DNA of 35,573 bases from Streptomyces sp. TRM64462 (GTDB taxonomy: Bacteria; Actinomycetota; Actinomycetes; Streptomycetales; Streptomycetaceae), in contig NZ_JABWDV010000076.1 in NCBI RefSeq assembly GCF_013362995.1, forward strand, positions 1 through 35,573. The letters are read 5' to 3'. The notes under the pieces were generated by a model. That model ran no database searches and was not told where the DNA came from. It was given only the letters and a program-made list of their open reading frames with translations. Both the position numbers and the translations under genes were made by a program. This document shows positions 1 to 6,420 of the stretch, one piece after another (positions within the stretch are counted from its first letter, which is position 1; each line of letters starts with the position of its first letter).

Positions 1-1
1 T

Positions 2-991
2 CACACCGCATCGACGTCGGCGGCCGCTGCCGCACCGACGCCGACCGCTGCCGCGCTGACGCCGGCTGCTGCCGCGTCCCCGTCGGTGGCTGCCGCGCCT
101 GTGGCGGGCGACGGGCCCGTTCCGGTGATCTCGCCGCTGGTGCGGAAGCTCGCCAGGGACAAGGGGATCGACCTCCGGCAGGTGCGGGGTTCCGGCCCGG
201 ACGGGCTGATCCTGCGCGCCGACGTCGAGCGCGCCGCGGCCGCACCGGCCAACGCGGTCGCTGCCCCGGCAGCACCGGTCGCCGCCGCTCCGGCCGCCGC
301 CGGTGGTGAGCGGGTGCCGCTGCGCGGTGTGCGCGGCGCGGTCGCCGACAAGCTGACCCGCAGTCGCCAGGAGATACCCGACGCGACCTGCTGGGTCGAC
401 GCCGACGCGACGGAGCTGATGGCGGCCCGCGCCGCCATGAACGCCGCGGGAGGTCCGAAGATCTCCGTGCTCGCGCTCTTCGCACGGATCTGCACCGCCG
501 CGCTCGCCCGCTACCCGGAGCTCAACTCCCGGGTGGATCTGGCGGCGCGGGAGATCGTGCGCCTTCCGGAGGTGCACCTCGGGTTCGCCGCGCAGACCGA
601 GCGGGGCCTGGTCGTGCCCGTCGTCCGGGACGCGCACGGGCGGTCCGCCGAGTCCCTGACGGCGGAGTTCGCCCGGCTGACGGAGCAGGCGCGGAAGGGT
701 GCGCTGACCCCGGCGGACCTGACCGGCGGGACGTTCACGCTGAACAACTACGGCGTGTTCGGCGTCGACGGCTCCACGCCGATCATCAACCACCCCGAGG
801 CGGCGATGCTCGGCGTCGGGCGGATCGTGCCCAAGCCGTGGGTGCACCAGGGTGAGCTGGCCGTACGACAGGTCGTCCAGCTGTCGCTCACCTTCGACCA
901 CCGGGTGTGCGACGGCGGCACGGCAGGCGGCTTCCTCCGGTACGTCGCGGACTGCGTGGAGCAGCCCGCGGTGCTCCTGCGCACCCTGTAG
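2..991 (+). CDS. bkdC: 2-oxo acid dehydrogenase E2 (dihydrolipoyl acyltransferase), 5' end missing
   Basis: This is the C-terminal part of an E2 acyltransferase; the lipoyl domain and start lie left of the window. The visible part begins with an Ala/Pro-rich linker, then a peripheral subunit-binding domain (ISPLVRKLARDKGIDL... GPDGLILRADV), a second Ala/Pro linker, and the catalytic acyltransferase domain ending with the DHRVCDG motif (catalytic His and Asp of HxxxDG). The reaction transfers the acyl group from lipoamide to CoA. A second E2 with the same plan lies at 19226-20704 inside a complete bkdABC set, so this copy is most likely the end of a second branched-chain 2-oxo acid dehydrogenase cluster, as known from S. 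coelicolor and S. avermitilis. A pyruvate dehydrogenase E2 is the alternative. The stop is TAG at 989-991. Confidence 0.88.
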   Translation, partial: HTASTSAAAAAPTPTAAALTPAAAASPSVAAAPVAGDGPVPVISPLVRKLARDKGIDLRQVRGSGPDGLILRADVERAAAAPANAVAAPAAPVAAAPAAAGGERVPLRGVRGAVADKLTRSRQEIPDATCWVDADATELMAARAAMNAAGGPKISVLALFARICTAALARYPELNSRVDLAAREIVRLPEVHLGFAAQTERGLVVPVVRDAHGRSAESLTAEFARLTEQARKGALTPADLTGGTFTLNNYGVFGVDGSTPIINHPEAAMLGVGRIVPKPWVHQGELAVRQVVQLSLTFDHRVCDGGTAGGFLRYVADCVEQPAVLLRTL

Positions 992-1025
992 AGCACCTCT
1001 AGAGCCCTGTAGAGCACCTGTAGGG
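984..1025 (+). repeat. two 21-bp tandem repeats over the bkdC stop codon
   Basis: CCCTGTAGAGCACCT occurs at 984-998 and again at 1005-1019, a 21-bp period, with a third degenerate half copy (GTAGGGCACCTGG) just after. The stop codon TAG of the E2 gene lies inside the first copy. Because the period is a multiple of three, the second copy supplies another in-frame TAG. This is probably slippage-generated, and I see no function. Confidence 0.6.
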
Positions 1026-1092
1026 CACCTGGAGAACCCGCGGGGAACCCGCGCGCGGCACCCGCTCAGGCGGCACCCGCCGCACCACGGGT

Positions 1093-1120
1093 CCCCGGCC
1101 CCGCTTCCGCAGGGCCGGGG
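1093..1120 (+). terminator. hairpin terminator after bkdC
   Basis: CCCCGGCCC (1093-1101) and GGGCCGGGG (1112-1120) form a perfect 9-bp stem with a 10-nt loop, about 100 bp downstream of the E2 stop and ahead of the mobA start. There is no U-tract, as is usual in Streptomyces. Confidence 0.6.
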
Positions 1121-1150
1121 GCCCCGCCGCGTCCGCGGAGCGGGGGCGAC

Positions 1151-1156
1151 CATACT
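1151..1156 (+). promoter_or_regulatory. possible -10 of a leaderless promoter for mobA
   Basis: CATACT lies 6 nt before the GTG start at 1163, and no Shine-Dalgarno sequence is visible. The hexamer is one base off the TAnnnT pattern. This spacing is repeated at several other starts in the window, which supports leaderless transcription. No clear -35 is seen. Confidence 0.35.
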
Positions 1157-1162
1157 GGGCGC

Positions 1163-2101
1163 GTGACCCGATTTGACGCCGTCGTGCTGGCCGGAGGGGC
1201 CGCCCGACGACTCGGTGGCGCGGACAAGCCCGGGCTGAGCGTGGGCGGTCGCGCCCTGCTCGACCGTGTGCTGGACGCCTGCCGGGACGCCGGGCGTGCC
1301 GTCGTCGTGGGCGGTCGCCGGGCGACCTCACGGCCTGTCGTCTGGGCTCGGGAGGACCCGCCGGGCGGTGGCCCGCTCGCCGCCCTGGCCGCCGGGGTAC
1401 GGCATGTGGAGGCCGACACGGTCGTCGTACTCGGTGGTGACCTGCCGTTCCTCGACCGCGCCACGGTGCGCGGCCTCGTGGACGCGCTCGCCACCGGCAC
1501 GGCCGGGAACGACGGGACGGCTCACGCCGTCCGGGGCGCCGAGGCCGTCCTGGCCGTGGACGCCGACGGACGCGACCAGCCGCTCGTCGCCGCGTACCGC
1601 ACCGAGCCCCTGCGCCGCGAGATCGCTCTCCTCGCCACCGAGCACGGCCGTCTCTCAGGGTTGCCCCTGCGTCTGCTGACGCAGGAACTGGACCTCGCCC
1701 GGGTCCCCGCCCAGCCGCTCGCCGCCTTCGACTGCGACACCTGGGAAGACCTCGCCGCGGCCCGGGCCCGCATCAGGGAGCATGGGAACGTGCTGGACGA
1801 ATGGATCACCGCGGTCAAGGCGGAACTGGGCATCGAGCTGGACGTCGACACCGCACTCCTGCTGGACCTCGCCCGCGACGCCGCCCACGGTGTCGCCCGG
1901 CCCGCCGCGCCCCTCACCACCTTCCTGGTGGGGTACGCGGCCGCCAAGGCGGGGAACGGCGGCCCGGAAGCCGTGGCCGAGGCGGCCCGCAAGGCCGCAG
2001 CGCTCGCCGCACGCTGGGCGAACGAGACCGACACCCGGCCCGGCACCGAGGCAGACCCCCGGCCCGGCACCCGCCCCGGCACCGAGGCCGACGCGGGATG
2101 A
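1163..2101 (+). CDS. mobA: MobA-like molybdenum cofactor guanylyltransferase fused to a DUF6457 domain
   Basis: Residues 1-195 form an NTP-transferase fold of the MobA family: LAGGAARRLGGADKP is the nucleotide-binding loop and VVLGGDLPFLD carries the metal-binding Asp. MobA proteins attach GMP to molybdopterin to give the guanine dinucleotide cofactor. After about residue 205 the protein continues with VLDEWITAVKAELGIELDVD... and a helical region matching what I know as DUF6457, then a Thr/Pro/Gly/Asp-rich tail. The extra domain makes it 312 aa, about 100 aa longer than a plain MobA. The start is GTG at 1163 with no Shine-Dalgarno. The stop overlaps the next start (ATGA at 2098-2101), so it is translationally coupled to moeA, which agrees with the cofactor role. 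Confidence 0.82.
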   Translation: MTRFDAVVLAGGAARRLGGADKPGLSVGGRALLDRVLDACRDAGRAVVVGGRRATSRPVVWAREDPPGGGPLAALAAGVRHVEADTVVVLGGDLPFLDRATVRGLVDALATGTAGNDGTAHAVRGAEAVLAVDADGRDQPLVAAYRTEPLRREIALLATEHGRLSGLPLRLLTQELDLARVPAQPLAAFDCDTWEDLAAARARIREHGNVLDEWITAVKAELGIELDVDTALLLDLARDAAHGVARPAAPLTTFLVGYAAAKAGNGGPEAVAEAARKAAALAARWANETDTRPGTEADPRPGTRPGTEADAG

Positions 2102-3483
2102 CCGACCCGGACGTCGACGGCGTCGACGAAGCACTCGCCCTGGTCGGCCGCCCGCCACAGACCGCCCGGCCCGGCGGCGACCCGCACCAGGAGGGACGCC
2201 ACGGCAGTCCCTGGTCCCGGGCCAGGGACATCGCCGCCCGCGCGGGCCGCACCGCCCCCGTACGGACCGTCCGCGTTCCCCTGGAGCAGGCCCTCGGCCA
2301 GGTGCTCGCCGAGCCGCTCACCGCCCTCACCGACCTGCCGTCGTTCGACACGTCCGCCATGGACGGCTGGGCCGTCGCCGGGCCGGGCCCGTGGAAGATC
2401 CGCGCGGGCGACTCCGTCCTGGCCGGACACGACGCGCTGCCCGCGCTGCCCGACGGCACCGCGGTCCGTATCGCGACCGGCGCCCGCGTCCCGCCGGACA
2501 CCACCGCCGTCATCCGCACCGAACACGCCCGCGTCCAGCCCGGCCGCACCGAGCAGCACCTCCACGCCCTCCGCGAGGTCGTTCCCGGCCAGGACATCCG
2601 GCCGCGCGCCCAGGAGTGCCGTACCGGCGACGAGCTGCTGCCCGCCGCCGTGCTCGCCACGCCCGCCGTCCTGGGCATGGCCGCGGCGGCCGGGTACGAC
2701 GAGCTGGTCACCGTGGAGCCACCCCGGGTCGAGGTCCTGGTCCTCGGCGACGAGCTGCTCACCTCCGGCGTTCCGCACGACGGGCTCATCCGGGACGCCC
2801 TCGGCCCCATGCTCGGGCCGTGGCTGCGTGCGCTGGGCGCCGACGTCATCGCCGTACGCCGCGTCGGCGACGACGCCGAAGCGCTGTACGAGGCCGTGAC
2901 CGGCACAGCGGCCGACCTGGTGGTCACCACGGGCGGCACCGCCTCGGGCCCCGTCGACCACGTCCACCCCGTCCTCCACCGGGCGGGCGCAGAACTCCTC
3001 GTCGACGGCGTCCAAGTACGGCCCGGGCACCCCATGCTGCTCGCCCGCCTCGAAGCCCCGCGCGAAGCCCCGGTCGAAGCCTCCCGCGAAGCCCCCGGCA
3101 CGGACCGGCCCCAGCACCGGCACCCGCCACGGGCACCGCACCGGCACCTCGTCGGGCTGCCCGGCAACCCGCTGGCGGCCGTCTCCGGGCTGCTGACCCT
3201 CGCCGAGCCGCTGCTCCGCGAGTCGACCGGCCGCCGCACCCCGGAGCCGTACCGGCTTCCCGTACGCGACGCCGTGCACGGGCATCCGCACGACACCCGG
3301 CTCGTCCCGGTCGTCCGGCGCGCTGCGGAAGCCGTGCCGCTGCACTACAACGGCCCCGCCATGCTGCGCGGGCTCGCCACCGCCGACGGGCTCGCCGTGG
3401 TCCCCCCGGGCGGTGCCCGCCCCGGCGACGAACTGGAGATCCTCGCCCTCCCGTGGGCCACCACCCCTGGAGGTTTCACGTGA
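2098..3483 (+). CDS. moeA: molybdopterin molybdotransferase MoeA
   Basis: This 461-aa protein has the MoeA/gephyrin landmarks: a DTSAMDGWAVA segment in the N-terminal domain, the TTGGTASGPVDHV loop and the GLPGNPLAAV motif of the molybdenum-binding domain, and a C-terminal beta domain ending in PGDELEIL. MoeA inserts molybdate into adenylylated molybdopterin. The first ~45 residues are a non-conserved Asp/Gly/Pro-rich extension. Between the LLARLEAPRE segment and GLPGNP there is a low-complexity insertion built from EAPRE/EAPVE/EASRE units followed by a His/Pro/Arg stretch, unusual for the family and lying close to the active-site loop. The ATG at 2098 overlaps the mobA stop, and the TGA at 3481 overlaps the GTG of the channel gene, so three genes are read as one coupled unit. 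Confidence 0.88.
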   Translation: MTDPDVDGVDEALALVGRPPQTARPGGDPHQEGRHGSPWSRARDIAARAGRTAPVRTVRVPLEQALGQVLAEPLTALTDLPSFDTSAMDGWAVAGPGPWKIRAGDSVLAGHDALPALPDGTAVRIATGARVPPDTTAVIRTEHARVQPGRTEQHLHALREVVPGQDIRPRAQECRTGDELLPAAVLATPAVLGMAAAAGYDELVTVEPPRVEVLVLGDELLTSGVPHDGLIRDALGPMLGPWLRALGADVIAVRRVGDDAEALYEAVTGTAADLVVTTGGTASGPVDHVHPVLHRAGAELLVDGVQVRPGHPMLLARLEAPREAPVEASREAPGTDRPQHRHPPRAPHRHLVGLPGNPLAAVSGLLTLAEPLLRESTGRRTPEPYRLPVRDAVHGHPHDTRLVPVVRRAAEAVPLHYNGPAMLRGLATADGLAVVPPGGARPGDELEILALPWATTPGGFT

Positions 3484-3486
3484 AAC
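3473..3486. other. parS: perfect parS (ParB-binding) site
   Basis: GTTTCACGTGAAAC is a perfect 14-bp palindrome identical to the Streptomyces parS consensus bound by ParB. It covers the moeA stop codon, the last base of the channel gene's Shine-Dalgarno (GGAGG at 3469-3473) and the first codons of the channel gene. parS sites in Streptomyces cluster around oriC, so this also hints at the chromosomal position. Confidence 0.85.
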
Positions 3487-4589
3487 TGCCCGGCCGCGAC
3501 GTGATGGCACGCCAGGCCGACGAGCATCTCACCGGCGCCCGCGTGAAGCTGCCCAAGGCGATCGTCGAGCACCCGCTCCGCCAGGTCGCACAGCGGCTGA
3601 TGATGGCTCTGGGGGTCCTCGCGCTCACCGTCCTGATCGTCTGGCTCGACCGCGACGGCTACCGGGACAACAAGGACGTGGACGTCAGCCTGCTCGACGC
3701 CGTCTACTACGCCACGGTGACACTCTCGACCACGGGCTATGGTGACATCGTCCCGGTCACCGACGCCGCCCGGCTGATCAATGTCTTTGTCGTGACGCCG
3801 CTGCGCGTGGTGTTCCTGATCATCCTGATCGGCACCACCCTCGAAGCGCTCGCCGAACGCACCCGCGAGGAGTGGCGGCAGAAACGCTGGAGGTCCGCCT
3901 TGCGCGAGCACACCGTCGTCGTCGGCTTCGGAACGAAGGGCCGTTCCGCTCTGGAGACACTGCGCGCCACCGGGCTGAAGCAGGAGCGGGTCGTCGTCAT
4001 CGACCCGAGCGACAAGGTGATCGAGGCCGCCAACGCCGAAGGGCTCACCGGTGTCCTCGGCGACGCCACACGGAGCGATGTGCTGCTGCGCGCCGAGGTG
4101 CAGAAGGCCCGTCAGATCATCGTGGCCACGCAGCGCGATGACACGGCGGTCCTGGTCACGCTCACCGCGCGCCAGCTCAACCGGGGCGCGAAGATCGTGG
4201 CCGCCGTCCGCGAGGAGGAGAACGCGCCGCTGCTGCGGCAGTCGGGCGCCGACGCGGTGATCACCAGCGCGAGCGCGGCCGGCCGGCTGCTGGGCCTGTC
4301 CGTGCTGAGCCCCAGCGCCGGCACCGTCCTGGAGGGCCTGATCCAGCAGGGCACCGGCCTCGACCTCGTCGAGCGCCCGGTGACCAAGGCGGAGGTGGGC
4401 CGGAGCGTACGGGAGACCCACGACCTCGTCGTGAGCGTGCTGCGCGGGCACCGGCTGATCGGTTACGACGACCCTGAGGCGAGCCCGCTCCAGCTCACCG
4501 ACCGCGTCATCACCATCGTGCGGGCCAACAGCACCGCGCCGAGCAACACCGGCTCGCCCGGCGGCCGTTCGGTACCGCGCGGGGAGTAG
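3480..4589 (+). CDS. potassium channel subunit with TrkA/RCK regulatory domain
   Basis: This 369-aa membrane protein has two transmembrane segments (about residues 38-57 and 100-123) flanking a pore loop with the K+ selectivity filter TTGYGD (residues 84-89). Then comes a cytoplasmic Rossmann-type RCK_N domain with VVVGFGTKG (GxGxxG at 149-154), and an RCK_C-like region from about residue 275. This is the two-TM, MthK-like architecture; nucleotide or ion binding by RCK gates the pore. The GTG start at 3480 follows GGAGG by 6 nt and overlaps the moeA stop. There is no obvious functional link to molybdenum cofactor synthesis, so co-transcription probably reflects position only. The stop TAG at 4587 is also the start of the putative -10 element of the next gene. 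Confidence 0.88.
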   Translation: MKLPGRDVMARQADEHLTGARVKLPKAIVEHPLRQVAQRLMMALGVLALTVLIVWLDRDGYRDNKDVDVSLLDAVYYATVTLSTTGYGDIVPVTDAARLINVFVVTPLRVVFLIILIGTTLEALAERTREEWRQKRWRSALREHTVVVGFGTKGRSALETLRATGLKQERVVVIDPSDKVIEAANAEGLTGVLGDATRSDVLLRAEVQKARQIIVATQRDDTAVLVTLTARQLNRGAKIVAAVREEENAPLLRQSGADAVITSASAAGRLLGLSVLSPSAGTVLEGLIQQGTGLDLVERPVTKAEVGRSVRETHDLVVSVLRGHRLIGYDDPEASPLQLTDRVITIVRANSTAPSNTGSPGGRSVPRGE

Positions 4590-4592
4590 CCT
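4587..4592 (+). promoter_or_regulatory. -10 element of a probable leaderless promoter for the oxidoreductase gene
   Basis: TAGCCT fits the actinobacterial TAnnnT -10 pattern and ends 7 nt before the ATG at 4600. No ribosome binding site is present. The hexamer overlaps the TAG stop of the channel gene. No clear -35 is seen. Confidence 0.5.
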
Positions 4593-4599
4593 CGCGGCC

Positions 4600-5586
4600 A
4601 TGCATGCGATCACGATTCCGGAACCCGGTGGCCCCGAGGCGCTCGTCTGGTCCGAGGTGCCCGATCCCGTGCCCGGCGAGGGTGAGGTCGTCCTCGACGT
4701 GGCGGCGAGTGCCGTCAACCGCGCCGACCTGCTCCAGCGGCAGGGCCACTACGACCCGCCGCCCGGCGCGTCGCCGTACCCGGGCCTCGAATGCTCGGGC
4801 CGTATCGCCGCGCTCGGCCCCGGGGTCTCCGGGTGGGCCGTCGGCGACGAGGTGTGCGCGCTGCTCGCGGGCGGCGGGTACGCCGAGAAGGTCGCCGTCC
4901 CTGTGGGCCAGTTGCTGCCGGTGCCGAAGGGCGTGGACCTGGCGACGGCGGCGGCGCTCCCGGAGGTGACCGCCACGGTGTGGTCGAACGTGTTCATGGT
5001 GGCCCATCTGCGGCCCGGCGAGACCCTGTTGGTGCACGGCGGGGCCAGCGGCATCGGCACGATGGCCATTCAGCTCGGCAAGGCCGTCGGGGCCCGCGTC
5101 GCGGTGACAGCGGGCAGCCCGGACAAGCTCCAGCGCTGCGCCGAGCTGGGCGCGGACATCCTGATCGACTACCGCGAGCAGGACTTCGTCGACGAGCTGC
5201 GCAAGGCGACGGACGGGGCCGGGGCGGACGTCATCCTCGACATCATGGGCGCCAAGTACCTGGAGCGGAACGTCAAGGCGCTCGCGGTGAACGGCCGGCT
5301 GGCCGTCATCGGCCTCCAGGGCGGCGTGAAGGCCGAGTTGAACCTGGGCGCCCTGCTGCGGAAGCGCGCGGCGGTCATGGCGACGTCGCTGCGCGGCCGG
5401 CCGGAGGCGGAGAAGGCGGCCATCGTGGCGGCGGTACGGGAGCACGTGTGGCCGCTGATCGGCGCGGGCACGGTGCGTCCCGTCGTGGACCGTACGTTCC
5501 CGATGACGGAGGCGGCGGAGGCCCACCGGACGCTGGAGCGCAGCGCCCACGTCGGCAAGGTGCTGCTCACCAACCCGGCGGCCTGA
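4600..5586 (+). CDS. NAD(P)H-quinone oxidoreductase (zinc-independent MDR family)
   Basis: This 328-aa protein belongs to the medium-chain dehydrogenase/reductase superfamily, quinone oxidoreductase/PIG3 type. The N-terminal GroES-like domain has NRADLLQRQGHYDPPPGASPYPGLE, where PIG3-like proteins carry the substrate pocket. The Rossmann domain has LLVHGGASGIGTMAIQLGKAVGA (nucleotide-binding loop, around residues 144-167). The zinc ligands of alcohol dehydrogenases are absent. The expected activity is NADPH-dependent reduction of quinones or related carbonyl compounds in the cytoplasm; the substrate cannot be told. It appears to have its own leaderless promoter and converges on bpa, with a shared hairpin between them. 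Confidence 0.85.
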   Translation: MHAITIPEPGGPEALVWSEVPDPVPGEGEVVLDVAASAVNRADLLQRQGHYDPPPGASPYPGLECSGRIAALGPGVSGWAVGDEVCALLAGGGYAEKVAVPVGQLLPVPKGVDLATAAALPEVTATVWSNVFMVAHLRPGETLLVHGGASGIGTMAIQLGKAVGARVAVTAGSPDKLQRCAELGADILIDYREQDFVDELRKATDGAGADVILDIMGAKYLERNVKALAVNGRLAVIGLQGGVKAELNLGALLRKRAAVMATSLRGRPEAEKAAIVAAVREHVWPLIGAGTVRPVVDRTFPMTEAAEAHRTLERSAHVGKVLLTNPAA

Positions 5587-5610
5587 CCCGCCGCCGCGGC
5601 ACACGCCGGA

Positions 5611-5661
5611 CAGCGTCCCGCCGGCCGCGGCGCCACGCCGGAGGACAGCGTCCCGCCGGCC
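5611..5661. repeat. 16-bp direct repeat in the oxidoreductase-bpa gap
   Basis: CAGCGTCCCGCCGGCC occurs at 5611-5626 and 5646-5661, each preceded by a CGCCGGA element. It is a 35-bp spaced partial duplication in non-coding DNA between convergent genes, with no evident function. Confidence 0.6.
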
Positions 5662-5683
5662 ACGCGCACCCTGCGGACAGCAC

Positions 5684-5720
5684 ACGGCCCGGCGCTCCCC
5701 TTCGAGGAGTGCCGGGCCGT
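5684..5720. terminator. bidirectional hairpin terminator
   Basis: A 15-bp stem is formed by ACGGCCCGGCGCTCC (5684-5698) and GGAGTGCCGGGCCGT (5706-5720), with one G-T wobble and a 7-nt loop. It sits between the ends of the rightward oxidoreductase and the leftward bpa gene and can serve both. Confidence 0.8.
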
Positions 5721-5737
5721 CGTCGTACGCGCCCCTG

Positions 5738-6286
5738 CTACAGGTACGGCCCGCCCGAGCGGGTCGCGTGGTTGCCGCGGCCGTGTTCCTCGTCCTCGGA
5801 GCCCGCCCCCGGCGGAAGCGCCCGCCGCATCTGCTCCAACTGGGCGCGCGCCGCCATCTGCTGCGCGAACAGCGCGGTCTGGATGCCGTGGAAGAGACCC
5901 TCCAGCCACCCGACCAACTGCGCCTGAGCGATCCTCAGTTCCGCGTCCGACGGAACCGCCTCGTCCGTGAACGGGAGGGACAGCCGCTCGAGTTCCTCGA
6001 CCAGCTCGGGCGCCAGGCCCTCCTCCAGCTCCTTCACGGAACTGTGGTGGATCTCCTTGAGCCGGACCCGGCTCGCTTCGTCCAGAGGTGCCGCCCGTAC
6101 TTCTTCGAGCAGCTGCTTGATCATGCTGCCGATCCGCATGACCTTCGCGGGCTGCTCGACCATCTCCGTCACCGGGATCTCGCGCGACTCGTCTTCACCG
6201 TCGCCTCCGCCGAGCGCCATACCGTCCTGCCCGACGATGAGGACCTGCGGGCTCTCCTGCGACCGTTCATTCCTCGGCATCTCCAT
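5738..6286 (-). CDS. bpa: bacterial proteasome activator Bpa/PafE
   Basis: This 182-aa protein matches the Bpa/PafE family. It has a disordered acidic N-terminus (residues 1-40), then a helical core (about 41-157) containing EQPAKVMRIGSMIKQLLEEVR, then a flexible acidic tail. The last residues are GGPYL. Bpa forms a ring that opens the 20S proteasome gate without ATP, and in Mycobacterium the C-terminal GQYL motif docks into the alpha-ring pockets; GPYL here fits that role. The start used is the ATG at 6286 (MEMPRNERS); a second ATG two codons later is possible. Upstream in-frame codons are unlikely because they encode a Cys/Pro-rich stretch. No proteasome genes lie in the window. Confidence 0.85.
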   Translation of the reverse strand: MEMPRNERSQESPQVLIVGQDGMALGGGDGEDESREIPVTEMVEQPAKVMRIGSMIKQLLEEVRAAPLDEASRVRLKEIHHSSVKELEEGLAPELVEELERLSLPFTDEAVPSDAELRIAQAQLVGWLEGLFHGIQTALFAQQMAARAQLEQMRRALPPGAGSEDEEHGRGNHATRSGGPYL

Positions 6287-6323
6287 GCCGCCATTCTCTC
6301 GTACAGATGCGTCACAGCACGGT

Positions 6324-6364
6324 GTGCCCCCGCACCAAGGTGATCCACCCTCGTACGGGGGCAC
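6324..6364. promoter_or_regulatory. inverted repeat in the bpa upstream region
   Basis: GTGCCCCCG (6324-6332) is repeated inverted as CGGGGGCAC (6356-6364), with 23 nt between. It lies 38-78 bp upstream of the bpa start and after the end of the FtsX-like permease gene (which reads leftward from 9342 to 6421). It may be an operator for bpa or a weak terminator of the permease unit. No convincing -10 is visible. Confidence 0.35.
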
Positions 6365-6420
6365 AACCGGCCACCGGCAGGCCCGGCGCGGTCGGCACTA
6401 CCGGTGCCCGGGACGCTCCG

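Noticed and set aside
1522..3510. Long minus-strand open frame of 662 codons opposite mobA/moeA
   Set aside because: It is the antisense shadow of conserved genes; composition is Gly/Arg/Asp-rich with no domain, as expected from high third-position GC.
5587..5737. Repeats after the oxidoreductase as a mobile element end
   Set aside because: Only a 16-bp direct repeat and a terminator hairpin are present; no transposase or terminal inverted repeats.
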